Origin: Natrinema marinum
GTDB taxonomy: Archaea; Halobacteriota; Halobacteria; Halobacteriales; Natrialbaceae
Assembly (NCBI RefSeq): GCF_024296685.1
Contig: NZ_CP100763.1
Coordinates: forward strand, 496,001-560,000
DNA length: 64,000 bases
Direction: 5' to 3'
Under the pieces are notes generated by a model. It did no database searches, had not been told where the DNA came from, and worked only from the letters and a program-made list of their open reading frames with translations. This document shows, one piece after another, positions 50,868-60,359 of the stretch. Position 1 is the stretch's first letter. Every line of letters begins with the position of its first letter. A program made the position numbers and the translations under genes.

Positions 50868-52277
50868 TCAGCCCAGATCGACCGGATCGACCTTCAGATA
50901 CTCCCGCAGAACGACCGTCGCGTACGACCCCTTCGGCAGCGCGAACTCGAGCGTCAGCGGCTCGCGATCGAGGTCGAGATCCGTCCGGACGAGCATCGCG
51001 CGCCGCGTCCCGGTCGAGTGAAACTCCCCTGGGAGGTCGAAGTCGGCGGGCTCGAGGCCGAGGTCGTCGAGTACCTCGCGTTCGATCTCGCCCTGCTCGC
51101 CGTCGGCCAGTTCCGTTTCGGTGCCGACCAGCGGCGCGGTGACGAACGCTCGCCCGCGCTCGCAGTGGCGGGTCACCGAGTCGACCCGGCGCTCGTCGAC
51201 GCGCTGGAGCCGGTCGGTGTCGGGCAACTCGAGGCCATCGGGCGCGTCGGTATCGGAAAAGCAGGCCACGTCGCCCGCGACGGGTCGATCGAAGGGGAGT
51301 CCGCGCGCTAGACGCTCGGAGAGCATCAGATTGAACGCGTAGGACTGGGCGGCGTGGACGAACAGTCGCTGAAGGTTCGAGGGAACGCGCTCGAGGGCCG
51401 CCCGGAACTCGTCGGGCCCCGGCTCGCCGTCGTGTTCGGCGAGCGCGTGGATCATCGAGCGCTCGTAGCGCAGGCGGTTTGGGACGCGCTCGAGGGCTTC
51501 CTGCCAGTCCCGCGTCTCCTCCCGCGGGTCGCGTTGCTCCCCGCTCGAGGTATCCGAACTCCGTCGGAGTTCGCGATCGATGAAGGCGCGAGCCTCCCGC
51601 GTGCCCTCCGGTTCCGCATCAGTCGGGTTCCCGAGGTAGGCCATCACCGCGCCCTCCCAGTCGCCGCGGGCGATCGCGAGGCCGACCTTGTGGGTGACCG
51701 GTCGGCGACTGCCGAAGCGCTGCTGGCCGAAGAAGTTGGGAACGCCGATCGAGGTTGCGTCGTCCGACGTATCGCTCTCGAGCCACCCGAACGCCGCCAG
51801 CTCGTCGGTGATCCCCGCCGCGTTCTCGGGTCGCTGGGGCTCGCTGACCACGAGTTCGAACGCGTTGCCCGCGAGGTCGCCGAACTCGAGGTTCCGACCC
51901 GCTCGTCCGAGCACCTCGAGTTCTGCGCCGTCGACCTCGGGAAGGTCGTCCGGATCGGCCCCGTAGACCGAAAACAGCTGCGTCGTCACGGCGTACTTGT
52001 CCTTCGTGCCGGCCCAGTTGACTCGCTCTCGAGAGATCCCGAGCGCGTCCGAGATTCGGGAGGCGAAATCGTTGGTGTCCCAGCCGCGCAGGGTCGCCCG
52101 AAAGACGAGATGCGGATAGGCGTCCGTCGAGGCGTCGACCGGCTCGGTGTCGAAGCGCTCGAGTTCGCGCACCCGGAAGTGCTCGTCGTCCTCGCGCAGT
52201 CGGCCGCCGACGCCGTCGGTGTCGCTGACGTAGTACTCCATGCCGACGGCCTGTTCGGTGGGGTGGGCTGGGCGCAT
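50868..52277 (-). CDS. truD: tRNA pseudouridine(13) synthase TruD
   Basis: 469 aa, archaeal TruD. The catalytic Asp is in [14 protein letters not shown] (D93), and [10 protein letters not shown] and GIPNYFGQQRFG-like [13 protein letters not shown] are typical. The protein modifies tRNA(Glu) U13. The N-terminus [19 protein letters not shown] agrees with haloarchaeal homologues, so the ATG at 52277 is preferred to the internal Met13. It is 78 nt from the ABC permease. Confidence 0.95.
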   Translation of the reverse strand: MRPAHPTEQAVGMEYYVSDTDGVGGRLREDDEHFRVRELERFDTEPVDASTDAYPHLVFRATLRGWDTNDFASRISDALGISRERVNWAGTKDKYAVTTQLFSVYGADPDDLPEVDGAELEVLGRAGRNLEFGDLAGNAFELVVSEPQRPENAAGITDELAAFGWLESDTSDDATSIGVPNFFGQQRFGSRRPVTHKVGLAIARGDWEGAVMAYLGNPTDAEPEGTREARAFIDRELRRSSDTSSGEQRDPREETRDWQEALERVPNRLRYERSMIHALAEHDGEPGPDEFRAALERVPSNLQRLFVHAAQSYAFNLMLSERLARGLPFDRPVAGDVACFSDTDAPDGLELPDTDRLQRVDERRVDSVTRHCERGRAFVTAPLVGTETELADGEQGEIEREVLDDLGLEPADFDLPGEFHSTGTRRAMLVRTDLDLDREPLTLEFALPKGSYATVVLREYLKVDPVDLG

Positions 52278-52355
52278 GCTGTTGGCGGGGCTTGGCGTGC
52301 CGGGCCTAAATCGGTTCGTTCTCGAGAACGCCGCGTCCTCGTGGACCGCGCCGGC

Positions 52356-53129
52356 TCAGTCCGTCCGTGGGATCGACCGCGCACCGAGCGCGAACGCGAC
52401 GACCGCTACGGCAGAGAGGATCAGCAGGTTCGCGATCTGGGGCTCGAGGCCGGCGACCGCCGCCGTCTCAGCCTCCGAGTAGGTCGCGGCTCGCACGCCG
52501 CGCGCGAAGTACGTCAGCGGCGAGAGGTTCACCAGCGGGCCGAACCAGCCCGGCAGTTGGGAAAGCGAGATGAACGTCTCGGAGAGGAAGAGCAGCGGAA
52601 GCCCGATCGCGTTACTGGCGGCGACCGCGCCGTCCTGGGAGTCGGTGTAGCTGCCGAGCATCGCCCCGACGCCACAAAAGCAGACGACGCCGATCAGAAT
52701 GTAGGGTACCAGCAGCAACGAGAACGCGATCTCCGCGCCCGTGAGAACGATCACTAAGCCGAGGATGAGTAGGCTCGCGAGGCCGATGATGACGGCGTTG
52801 ACGGCCGTCTGGGCGAGTAACCACTCTCCCCGGGACAGCGGCGTCGTCGCGAGTTTTTCGAAGCGACTCCCTTCCCGGTGGCGAGCGACCTCGCTGCCCA
52901 TCCGCGAGAGCGGCGTGAAGAGGACGACGACTGCGAGGTAGCCCGGTACGTAGTAGGCCGCCGGCTCCGTGAACAGCCCCTCTCCCGTCGGATCCGTTCG
53001 AACCAGCGCCCCGAAGATGACGATCAGGATCACCGGGAAGAAAAAGGTGAAGAAGACCGCCGTCCGCCGCCGGACGAACGACCGCCAGCCGGCACTGGTT
53101 TCGGCCCGGACGCGACCCATGCGGCTCAT
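52356..53129 (-). CDS. ABC-2 type transporter permease
   Basis: 257 aa with six hydrophobic segments; FFTFFFPVILIVIFGALVRT early on and the later PLSRGEWLLAQTAVNAVIIG and LSPLTYFARGVRAATYSE are typical of ABC-2 permeases (drug or polysaccharide exporters). Its ATG overlaps the stop of the ATPase gene by 4 nt (ATGA), so the pair forms one transporter. Substrate unknown. Confidence 0.9.
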   Translation of the reverse strand: MSRMGRVRAETSAGWRSFVRRRTAVFFTFFFPVILIVIFGALVRTDPTGEGLFTEPAAYYVPGYLAVVVLFTPLSRMGSEVARHREGSRFEKLATTPLSRGEWLLAQTAVNAVIIGLASLLILGLVIVLTGAEIAFSLLLVPYILIGVVCFCGVGAMLGSYTDSQDGAVAASNAIGLPLLFLSETFISLSQLPGWFGPLVNLSPLTYFARGVRAATYSEAETAAVAGLEPQIANLLILSAVAVVAFALGARSIPRTD

Positions 53130-54124
53130 GCGGTCTCACCTGCCTGTGCGAGATCGGATTCACTGGCGTCGCCGTCTCCGCTCCCACTGCCCTCGAGACG
53201 GTCCGTTCGTTCCCGCTCCGTCACATCGGCCAGCGAGAGATACACGTCCTCGAGGTCGGGCTCGGCCCACGAGAGCTCGGTGTACGCGATGGTCTGATTT
53301 TCGAGGTAGTCGACGACCGTCCCGATCGCGGCGGGCTCGACCTCGCGGACGACGACGGCCCGTTCCGGGCTCCGGCCCCGGCCGCGTTCCGGCCGTTCGA
53401 CCGGATACTCGAGATCGTCGAAGACCGACGGATCGGCGCTGGTCTCGATCGTGAGGCGGCTCGAGCCGCCGTGTTCGCCGACGAGGTCGTCGGGTGAGCC
53501 CTGCGCGACGATCGCGCCGTCGGCGAGCAGGCCGACGCGATCGGCGAGGCGCTCGGCTTCGGCCATGTCGTGGGTCGTCAGGACGACGGTGGTCCCGCCG
53601 GCCGCGAGGTCCTCGATCAGCCGCCAGACGGTGCGCCGGCCGGCGGGGTCGATGCCGGTCGTGGGTTCGTCCAGAAAGAGCAGGTCGGGGTCGTTGACCA
53701 GCGCCGAGCCGACGCAGACGCGCCGCTGCTGGCCGCCCGAGAGGTCCTCGTACCACGTGTCGCCGGCGTCGACGAGCCCCACGTCGGCCAGCACGTCCTC
53801 GGAATCGCGCGCGTCGTCGTACAGCCCCGCGTAGTAGGCAAGCAGCTCCCGTGCGCTGAGCCGGCTCGGCGGCGAGAACTCCTGGGGAAGGACGCCCAGC
53901 CGGCCCCGATCGACCGCCGTCGGCGATTCGCCGAGGATACGCGCGCTGCCGGCGTCGGGCTCGGTCGTCCCCGTCAGTGCGCGCACGAGCGTCGTCTTTC
54001 CGGCCCCGTTCGGACCGATCAGCGCGAAGACTTCGCCGCGACCGACCGACAGCGAGGCCCCCGCTAGGGCGACGGTCTCGCCGTAGGTCTTCTCGAGGTC
54101 CGTCGCTTCGACTACGGCTTCCAT
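53126..54124 (-). CDS. ABC transporter ATP-binding protein (DrrA/CcmA-type)
   Basis: 332 aa from the ATG at 54124. Walker A GPNGAGKT (37-44), signature LSGGQQRR, Walker B DLLFLDEPTTGID and the switch His in TTHDMAEAE. A C-terminal ~100-aa extension (EYPVERPERGRGRSPERAVV and following) is of the DrrA type. The stop overlaps the permease start. Start upstream at 54211 would add 29 residues of no pattern. Confidence 0.93.
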   Translation of the reverse strand: MEAVVEATDLEKTYGETVALAGASLSVGRGEVFALIGPNGAGKTTLVRALTGTTEPDAGSARILGESPTAVDRGRLGVLPQEFSPPSRLSARELLAYYAGLYDDARDSEDVLADVGLVDAGDTWYEDLSGGQQRRVCVGSALVNDPDLLFLDEPTTGIDPAGRRTVWRLIEDLAAGGTTVVLTTHDMAEAERLADRVGLLADGAIVAQGSPDDLVGEHGGSSRLTIETSADPSVFDDLEYPVERPERGRGRSPERAVVVREVEPAAIGTVVDYLENQTIAYTELSWAEPDLEDVYLSLADVTERERTDRLEGSGSGDGDASESDLAQAGETA

Positions 54125-54219
54125 ACGGGCCGGTTCCGGCGCACCGCGGGTAAGGGGTTCGATTCCGTTGGCGGCGATGTTCGAGTCGTCCGGCGTTCGC
54201 CGTCGGCTCACGGCGCTTC

Positions 54220-54285
54220 GCGGTTCTCACTCGCTTCGCCTGCTCACGGCTTCGCCGCTCGCACCGCGGTTCTCACTCGCTTCGC
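54220..54285. repeat. 20-bp direct repeats in haloarchaeal-style intergenic sequence
   Basis: gcggttctcactcgcttcgc occurs at 54220-54239 and again at 54266-54285, with related ctcacggcttcgccg segments between. Sequences of the style 'ctcgcttcgctcg' recur in haloarchaeal intergenic DNA. Confidence 0.7.
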
Positions 54286-54288
54286 TCG

Positions 54289-54330
54289 TTCCGAACCGCG
54301 CACGTTCCGAACCGCGCACGTTCCGAACCA
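54289..54330. repeat. 16-bp tandem repeat, ~2.6 copies
   Basis: ttccgaaccgcgcacg is repeated at 54289-54304 and 54305-54320 and begins a third time at 54321. It ends ~60 nt before the start of the LLM oxidoreductase gene. Confidence 0.8.
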
Positions 54331-54387
54331 CGCTCTTGCCCTCGCAGGTGCAACCGTTACCCGCAGCGTCGTGATAGCTGACCGGAA

Positions 54388-55344
54388 ATGACGAAACTCG
54401 GGTATACCCTCTCGAGCGAGGAGTTCGGGCCGCAGGAACTGGTCGATATCGCGCGGCAGGCCGAGGAAGCCGGCTTCGACTTCTGCTCGATCTCGGATCA
54501 CTTCCACCCGTGGGTCCCCGCACAGGGCGAGTCGCCGTTCGTCTGGTCGACGCTGGGAGCCATCGCGAACGAGACCGACGAGATAGAAGTCGGCGTCGGC
54601 GTCACCTGCCCGACGACGCGGATCCACCCGCTCAACGTCGCCCACGCGGTCGCCACCGTCGACGAGCTGTTCGGCGACCGCTTTACCTTCGGCGTCGGCA
54701 CCGGCGAGAACCTGAACGAACACGTCACGGGCGAGCGCTGGCCCGAGCACGATGTCCGCCTCGAGCGGCTCGAGGAGGCGATGGACGTGATGCGAAAGCT
54801 CTGGACTGGCGAGACGACGAGTCACCGCGGCGAGCACTACACGGTCGAGAACGCGACGCTGTTCACCGTCCCCGACGACCAACCGACGACGATCGCGAGC
54901 GCCTTTGGCCCGCAGACGGCCGAGTGGACCGCCGAACACGCCGACGGGCTCTGGTGTTCCGGCCCGCGATCGGAGCCGGTCAAAGCCTACGAGGACGCCG
55001 GCGGCGAGGGGCCGACGTACACCCAACTGCACGGCTGCTACGCCGACAGTGAGGAGGAGGCAGTCGAGACGATCTACGAGCAGTGGCCCAACGGCTCGAT
55101 TCCGGGCGAACTCGGCCAGGAGCTGCCGACGCCGGCACACTTCGAGCAGGCCGCTCAGATGGTCGAGAAAGAGGACATCGCCGAGAGCGGGACGACGACC
55201 GAGCCCGACGCAGGGGCCCACATCGAGAGCATCGAGGAGGCGGTCGACGCGGGCTACGACCACGTCTACGTTCACCAGATCGGACCGGAACAGGAGAAGG
55301 CGATCGAGTTCCACGCGGCGGAAGTCCTCCCGTCGTTCAGTTAA
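54388..55344 (+). CDS. F420-type LLM-class oxidoreductase
   Basis: 318-aa TIM-barrel protein of the luciferase-like monooxygenase superfamily, close to the TIGR03557 group that uses coenzyme F420. Motifs are EEAGFDFCSISDHFHPWVPA, TLGAIANETDEIEVGVGVTC, ELFGDRFTFGVGTGENLNEH. Haloarchaea contain F420, and a hydride transfer to an unknown substrate is likely. It stands apart from its neighbours; no partner gene is evident. The start follows a tandem-repeat region. Confidence 0.9.
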   Translation: MTKLGYTLSSEEFGPQELVDIARQAEEAGFDFCSISDHFHPWVPAQGESPFVWSTLGAIANETDEIEVGVGVTCPTTRIHPLNVAHAVATVDELFGDRFTFGVGTGENLNEHVTGERWPEHDVRLERLEEAMDVMRKLWTGETTSHRGEHYTVENATLFTVPDDQPTTIASAFGPQTAEWTAEHADGLWCSGPRSEPVKAYEDAGGEGPTYTQLHGCYADSEEEAVETIYEQWPNGSIPGELGQELPTPAHFEQAAQMVEKEDIAESGTTTEPDAGAHIESIEEAVDAGYDHVYVHQIGPEQEKAIEFHAAEVLPSFS

Positions 55345-55368
55345 TCGGCAGTGCTCCCGTCCCGTTAG

Positions 55369-57000
55369 CTAGTCGGTGGCGAGTGCAACGAACTCGTTGA
55401 TCGCCTCGTCGCTCCCCGCGACGATTAGGGTGTCATCCGACCGGACCTCGAACCCTGGGCCGAGATCGGTCAACAGCTCGTCGTCGCGCTCGGCGGCGAC
55501 AACGGTACAGCCGGTTTTGGCCCGCAGGTCCACGTCGCCGAGGCTCCGGCCGGCGATCCGCGGTGCGGCCGTCCGAACGAGTTCGAACTGCGTTTCGGGG
55601 GTGAGGATCTCCTCGTCCTCGATCAGGACGGAGGCGAGCATCCGCCCGGTGACCGTCGACAGCGCGAGGACGTACTCCGCGCCGGCGCGGTAGAGTTTCG
55701 GGATGTTCTCGGTCTCGTTCGCCCGCGCGATGATCTCCACCTCGGGTGCGACCTGTTTGATGACCAGCGTCGCGTAGATCGTCGTCGCGTCGTCGTCGAG
55801 CGTGAGAATAACCGACCGGGAGTCGCCGATGCCTGCGTCTTCGAGGACGTCTTCGTCGGTTACGTCGCCGACGATATCGACCCCCTCCTGCTCGACGAGA
55901 TCGACGACACAGGTCGACACGCCGTCGGCCGCCAGCGTTTCCGCCGCCGTGTGACCGACGACGCCGGAGCCGCCGACGAGGACGCGGTCCCGGCGGTGCT
56001 GTACGCTCGACACCGTCCGTGCTTTCAGTTCGGAGAGGTCGTCTCGCTGTCCCGCGACGAGCAAGATCGTGTTGCCGTCGATCCGGTGTTCCGGTCCCGG
56101 AACGGGGACGAACTCGCCGTTGAACCACGCGCCGATGACGGTGATCCCCATCCGGTCGCGGACCCCCGACTCCGGGATCGTCTGCCCGACGAGGTCGCTG
56201 TGGTCCTGGACGAGCAGTTCGGTCACCGCGAGGTCGTCGCTGAACTCGACCGTATCGCGGAGGTCGGCCGAGACGGTCGTCGTCGCCTTCGTCGCGAGGC
56301 TCTCCCCGAGGACCCGCCGCGGGCGGACGACGTCGTCGGCACCCGCGTAGCGGTGGTAGCTCGCCACGTCGTCGTCCTCGACCACGGTGACGATTCGGAG
56401 GTCACTCGAGAGCTCTCGAGCCGTGAGGATCACCATCGCGTTCGTCTCGTCGTCGATGTCGGTGACGAGCGCGCGAGCCTCGGTCGTGTTGGCCGCGCGT
56501 AGCGTCCCCTCCTGATCGAGTTCGCCGTAGATGGCGTCGATCCCGTCGTTGACCAGTTCCACGACGAGTTCTGGATCGTCGTCGATGAAGACGTACGGCA
56601 CGTTCGCCGCCTCGAGCTCCTCCGCGAGCACGTCCGACCGGGGCGTGTACGAGCAGATGACGACGTGGTCGATGAGGTCGGTTTCTTCGGGCGGCCGATC
56701 TTGAAGCGCCTGCTGGAACAGCGGGACGACGATCAGGGGGAGCGCGAGGAAGACGAGCAGAACGCCCGTGAGGTTCATCGCGATCACCATCAGGTTCGTC
56801 GCGGCGCTCTCCCAGTCAGAGGAATCGCCACCGAAACCTGCGGTCGTCAATGCTTCGACCACGAACTGGAGCGCCTCGTAGTACGACATGTTCTCCCCCT
56901 CGAACGTGGCCATTCCGTGCTGGTAGAGCCCGGCGTAGACGAGGACGAGCGCGAGGACGGCGACCAGCGAGAGCGCGATTCGCCGCCACCAGTAGTTCAT
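55369..57000 (-). CDS. two-TM RCK-domain potassium channel or TrkA-like protein
   Basis: 543 aa from the ATG at 57000. TM1 (about 7-28), pore loop with TTAGFGGD (52-59), TM2 (about 69-90). Two tandem Rossmann RCK/TrkA-N domains follow (DHVVICSYTPRSDVLAEELE; DRVLVGGSGVVGHTAAETLA), plus TrkA-C regions. The filter differs from TVGYGD, with an extra Gly and Phe for Tyr. The protein would control K+ flux, important for a salt-in halophile. The upstream 80 in-frame codons lack pattern. Confidence 0.88.
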   Translation of the reverse strand: MNYWWRRIALSLVAVLALVLVYAGLYQHGMATFEGENMSYYEALQFVVEALTTAGFGGDSSDWESAATNLMVIAMNLTGVLLVFLALPLIVVPLFQQALQDRPPEETDLIDHVVICSYTPRSDVLAEELEAANVPYVFIDDDPELVVELVNDGIDAIYGELDQEGTLRAANTTEARALVTDIDDETNAMVILTARELSSDLRIVTVVEDDDVASYHRYAGADDVVRPRRVLGESLATKATTTVSADLRDTVEFSDDLAVTELLVQDHSDLVGQTIPESGVRDRMGITVIGAWFNGEFVPVPGPEHRIDGNTILLVAGQRDDLSELKARTVSSVQHRRDRVLVGGSGVVGHTAAETLAADGVSTCVVDLVEQEGVDIVGDVTDEDVLEDAGIGDSRSVILTLDDDATTIYATLVIKQVAPEVEIIARANETENIPKLYRAGAEYVLALSTVTGRMLASVLIEDEEILTPETQFELVRTAAPRIAGRSLGDVDLRAKTGCTVVAAERDDELLTDLGPGFEVRSDDTLIVAGSDEAINEFVALATD

Positions 57001-57151
57001 CACCGGGACGTGACCATCGAGTGGTATGTAGCTTCGGAAACCGGGTCCGGGATCGGTAGGTGGCACTGGTGGAGGAGGTATCGCTCGAGCGAGGGACTTC
57101 GTAGATCGCCGCAGCCCCGTTCGTTTTGCCCCTCGCCGTCGAATCCGCGCT

Positions 57152-58171
57152 ATGGAGTACACGACGCTCGGCGACACCGGGACACGAGTCTCGCGGCTCT
57201 GCTTCGGCACGTGGCGCTTCGGAAAGGAAAGCGACGGCACCGTCGAGACCGACCGCGAGGAGGCCCGTCAGCTGCTCGACGCCTGCTGGGACCACGGGAT
57301 CAACTTCATCGATACCGCGAACGTCTACGGCGATCCGAACGGCACGAGCGAGCGTTGGATCGGCAAGTGGCTCGAAGACCGCGACGATGTCGCCCGCGAG
57401 GACCTCGTCGTCGCCTCGAAAGTCTACTTTCCCTTCGACGGTCGCGGCGAGCCCGGGCCGAACGACTCCGGGCTCGGGCGGAAACACATCCGCGCACAGA
57501 TCGAGGGCACCCTCGAGCGACTCGGCACCGACTACCTCGATCTGTACTACATCCACCGCTGGGACGACGACACGCCGATCCGGGAGACGATGCGGACGCT
57601 CACCGAACTCGTCCGCGAGGGCAAAGTCCACTATCTCGGCGCCTCGAGCATGGTCGCCTGGAAACTCACCAAGGCGCTGTGGACGAGCGACGTCGAGGGC
57701 CTCGAGCGGTTCGACGTGACCCAGCCGATGTTCAACGCGGCGGACACTGACGACGTGAGCGACTATCTCGAGGTCTGTGCCGATCAGAACCTCGCCGTCT
57801 GTCCGTACTCGCCGCTCGCGGGCGGCTTTCTGACGGGAAAGTACGAGCGCGACGAGGACGGGGCCGTCGTCGCACCGGACGGCTCGCGGGGAACCCTCTC
57901 GGACCTCTTCGAGGACCGCTACACCAGCGAGACCGCCTGGGAAGTGCTCGAGGCCGTCGAGTCCGTCGCCGACGAGGTCGACGCCACCCCGGCGCAGGTG
58001 TCGCTCCGGTGGCTGATGGAGCAAGATCGGTTCACTTGCGTTCCGATCGTCGGCGCGCGGACGCCCGACCAACTCTCGGAGAACGTCGGCGCGGTCGAGC
58101 TCGAGCTCACCGAGGCGCAGTTCGAACAAATCGACGACGCGCGCGGCGTGGACGACGACGGCTATCGCTGA
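57152..58171 (+). CDS. aldo/keto reductase
   Basis: 339-aa TIM-barrel oxidoreductase. The catalytic tetrad is visible: D54 (FIDTANVYG), Y59, K90 (ASKVYF) and H135 (YYIHRWD). The C-terminal segment with PIVGARTPDQLSEN binds NADP(H). Similar haloarchaeal proteins are annotated as voltage-gated K+ channel beta-subunit-like reductases. That is of interest because it is divergent from a potassium channel gene, but a physical link is only inference. Confidence 0.92.
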   Translation: MEYTTLGDTGTRVSRLCFGTWRFGKESDGTVETDREEARQLLDACWDHGINFIDTANVYGDPNGTSERWIGKWLEDRDDVAREDLVVASKVYFPFDGRGEPGPNDSGLGRKHIRAQIEGTLERLGTDYLDLYYIHRWDDDTPIRETMRTLTELVREGKVHYLGASSMVAWKLTKALWTSDVEGLERFDVTQPMFNAADTDDVSDYLEVCADQNLAVCPYSPLAGGFLTGKYERDEDGAVVAPDGSRGTLSDLFEDRYTSETAWEVLEAVESVADEVDATPAQVSLRWLMEQDRFTCVPIVGARTPDQLSENVGAVELELTEAQFEQIDDARGVDDDGYR

Positions 58172-58360
58172 CCCCATCAGTCGTCGACGGGCGACTCTCC
58201 ATCCGTTGTGGAGCGCGCTCACTTTTCGCACCCACTGCACAGCAACGTCACATCAGCTATCGAATATCGCGTCTGTGCAGTGGCCCACCTCGTCGGCCCG
58301 ATATAACACCCTGCATTAGATGGGGATCGGGCTATCTGTGAGCGGTGCTAAGTCGGCGTA

Positions 58361-58984
58361 ATGACACGAGACGAACGCATGTCCAGACGGCGGCTGCTCA
58401 CAGTGACCGGTGTCGCGGCGTCGACGGCGTTCATCGCCGGCTGTGGCGGCGGCAGCGGTGGGAACGGGGGCAACGGGGGCAACGGCGGTACCGAAGACGG
58501 TAGCGGCGTGGAGATCGAGCCCGGCACGCAGATCGAATTCGACGGCCAGACGCCCGGCTGGGTCGGCATCGCACCCGACTCGATCGCGGACGAGGACAAC
58601 CCGACGATCGTTCTTCAAGAGGGGGAAACCTACGAGATTGGCTGGACGACCGGCGACGGCGCTCAGCACAACATCGAAATCAGGGACGAAAACGATGAAG
58701 TCGTCGGCGATCTCTCGACGGAGGTCGTCACCGAACCCGAAGATCAGTGGCTCGAGTTCGAGGCGAGCAGCGAGATGGCGACGTACGTCTGTCAGGTCCA
58801 CCCGAACACGATGATCGGGGATATTCAGGTCGCCGGCGGTGGCGGCGACACCACTGGCGGCAACGAAACCGGCGGCAACATGACCGGAAACGAAACCGGT
58901 GGAAACGAGACTGGCGGTAACATGACCGGAAACGAAACCGGCGATAACATGACTGGGAACGAAACCGAGAATCAGACCGGCTAA
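58361..58984 (+). CDS. halocyanin-like cupredoxin lipoprotein with a sequon-rich tail
   Basis: 207 aa (or from ATG 58379). Tat-type signal with RR at 9-10-11 and lipobox IAGC (lipid-modified C28), then a Gly/Asn-rich linker. The cupredoxin domain has copper ligands His103 (AQHN), Cys144, His147 and Met151 (YVCQVHPNTM). The C-terminus from residue 165 is a run of Thr-Gly-Gly-Asn repeats holding nine N-x-T sequons (N168, 173, 177, 182, 187, 191, 196, 200, 204), a likely glycosylated stalk. It acts in extracellular electron transfer. Confidence 0.9.
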   Translation: MTRDERMSRRRLLTVTGVAASTAFIAGCGGGSGGNGGNGGNGGTEDGSGVEIEPGTQIEFDGQTPGWVGIAPDSIADEDNPTIVLQEGETYEIGWTTGDGAQHNIEIRDENDEVVGDLSTEVVTEPEDQWLEFEASSEMATYVCQVHPNTMIGDIQVAGGGGDTTGGNETGGNMTGNETGGNETGGNMTGNETGDNMTGNETENQTG

Positions 58985-59060
58985 CGGTCGCTACCACCTC
59001 AGCTAGCGGCAGTTGCTGTGACCGAAGGGACGGGAAACGCACTTCGTTCGCACTCCTGCC

Positions 59061-60257
59061 TTACTGTCGACTGCCGACCGTCGGCTCGAGCCCCACGCGA
59101 TACTCGGTCAGGTTCTCGTAGCCGTCCTCGGTGACGACCACCAGATCCTCGATGCGGACGCCGCCGACCGCGGGGTCGTAGATGCCGGGTTCGATCGAGA
59201 TCACGTGACCGGCCTCGAGGTCGCCGCCGGAGGGCGAGACGCTTGGCTCCTCGTGGATGTCCAGCCCGACGCCGTGGCCGGTGCTATGGATGAAGCCGGT
59301 CTCGGTGTTCGGGTCGCTCCGGAGGGTTTCGTAGCCCGCGTCCTCGATCACGTCGCAGGCCGCGCCGTGCACGTCGGCTCCCGTTACGCCGGCCGCGACG
59401 GCCTCGAGGGCGGCCTCGTAGGCCTCGTGGGTCACGTCGTACCGTCGGCGGGCCTCTTCGCCGGGGTCGCCGCGGGCGAACGTTCGTGTCATGTCCGCGA
59501 AGTAGCCGGTCTCCTTGTCCCGCGGGAAGATGTCGATCACGATCAGCTCGTCGGCCTCGAGCGGGCCGCTACCGCGATCGTGAGGGTCTGCGCCGTCGGC
59601 CCCGCAGGCGACGATGGTCTCGTCTAACGCGCAGCCGTGGCGCAGCAGGGTGATCTCGATCTCCTCTTTGACGTCCTCGCTGGTCAGCGCCTCGCCGTCG
59701 CGGACGAGCACGCCGTCCTCGACCTCGGCAGTGGCGAGCAACTCCTCGGCGCTGGCCATCGCGGCCTCGTTCGCCCGCTGGCTCGCCCGGATCTGCTCGA
59801 CCTCCCACTCCGTTTTCCTCGCGCGGATCTCCGTCACGATCCCCTCGCGTTCGACGGTCACCTCGAGACCGCGCTCGCGAAGCCCGTCTGCGGTTCCCGT
59901 CGGGAAGTTCCGCGGCACCGCGATCGAGTCGACGCCGCGGTCCGCGAGAAAAGCCTCGATCGAGCGGATCTTCCCCTCGTACCGGCCGTGTTCGGCCACC
60001 AGCCGCTGGTAGTCGTAGTCGGCTCGCCGACTGACCGAGTCCGCGTTCGCCTCCGCACTCGCGCGGCCGTACTCGAGGCCCGAGACGAGCAGGTGGACCC
60101 CGTCTCGGGTGACCAGGGTCTGATAGGGATCCGGGGCGGTGAAGCCGGAGACGTACCGCTGGTCCGAATCCGACGCGTCGTCGTCGATCAGGTAGCCGTC
60201 CGCGCCCGCCGACTCGAGGTACTCGCGGAGGGGTGCGAGGTCCGCGTCCACGTTCAT
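59061..60257 (-). CDS. Xaa-Pro aminopeptidase/dipeptidase (M24 family)
   Basis: 398 aa from the ATG at 60257. An N-terminal creatinase-like domain precedes the pita-bread catalytic domain. Dinuclear metal ligands are visible: the Asp pair in VIDIFPRDKETGYFADMTR, the His in HSTGHGVGLDIHE, Glu in SIEPGIY and Glu in GGVRIEDLVV. It cleaves dipeptides with C-terminal proline. Divergent from the downstream lipoprotein by ~100 nt. The long frame upstream of 60257 is not part of this protein. Confidence 0.93.
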   Translation of the reverse strand: MNVDADLAPLREYLESAGADGYLIDDDASDSDQRYVSGFTAPDPYQTLVTRDGVHLLVSGLEYGRASAEANADSVSRRADYDYQRLVAEHGRYEGKIRSIEAFLADRGVDSIAVPRNFPTGTADGLRERGLEVTVEREGIVTEIRARKTEWEVEQIRASQRANEAAMASAEELLATAEVEDGVLVRDGEALTSEDVKEEIEITLLRHGCALDETIVACGADGADPHDRGSGPLEADELIVIDIFPRDKETGYFADMTRTFARGDPGEEARRRYDVTHEAYEAALEAVAAGVTGADVHGAACDVIEDAGYETLRSDPNTETGFIHSTGHGVGLDIHEEPSVSPSGGDLEAGHVISIEPGIYDPAVGGVRIEDLVVVTEDGYENLTEYRVGLEPTVGSRQ

Positions 60258-60359
60258 GCGAGAGTGTGGGACGGGCGGGCACATAATCCCGGGGATCCCG
60301 GCGGTCGCGGATCGATTCCGATCCACAGACTTATCAATAAAGGTGGTAATCCCCCGCGT

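Noticed and set aside
54150-54175. A ggttcgattcc stretch resembling a tRNA T-loop
   Set aside because: No flanking 5-bp stem, acceptor stem or anticodon arm can be formed; the sequence lies just upstream of the ABC ATPase gene.
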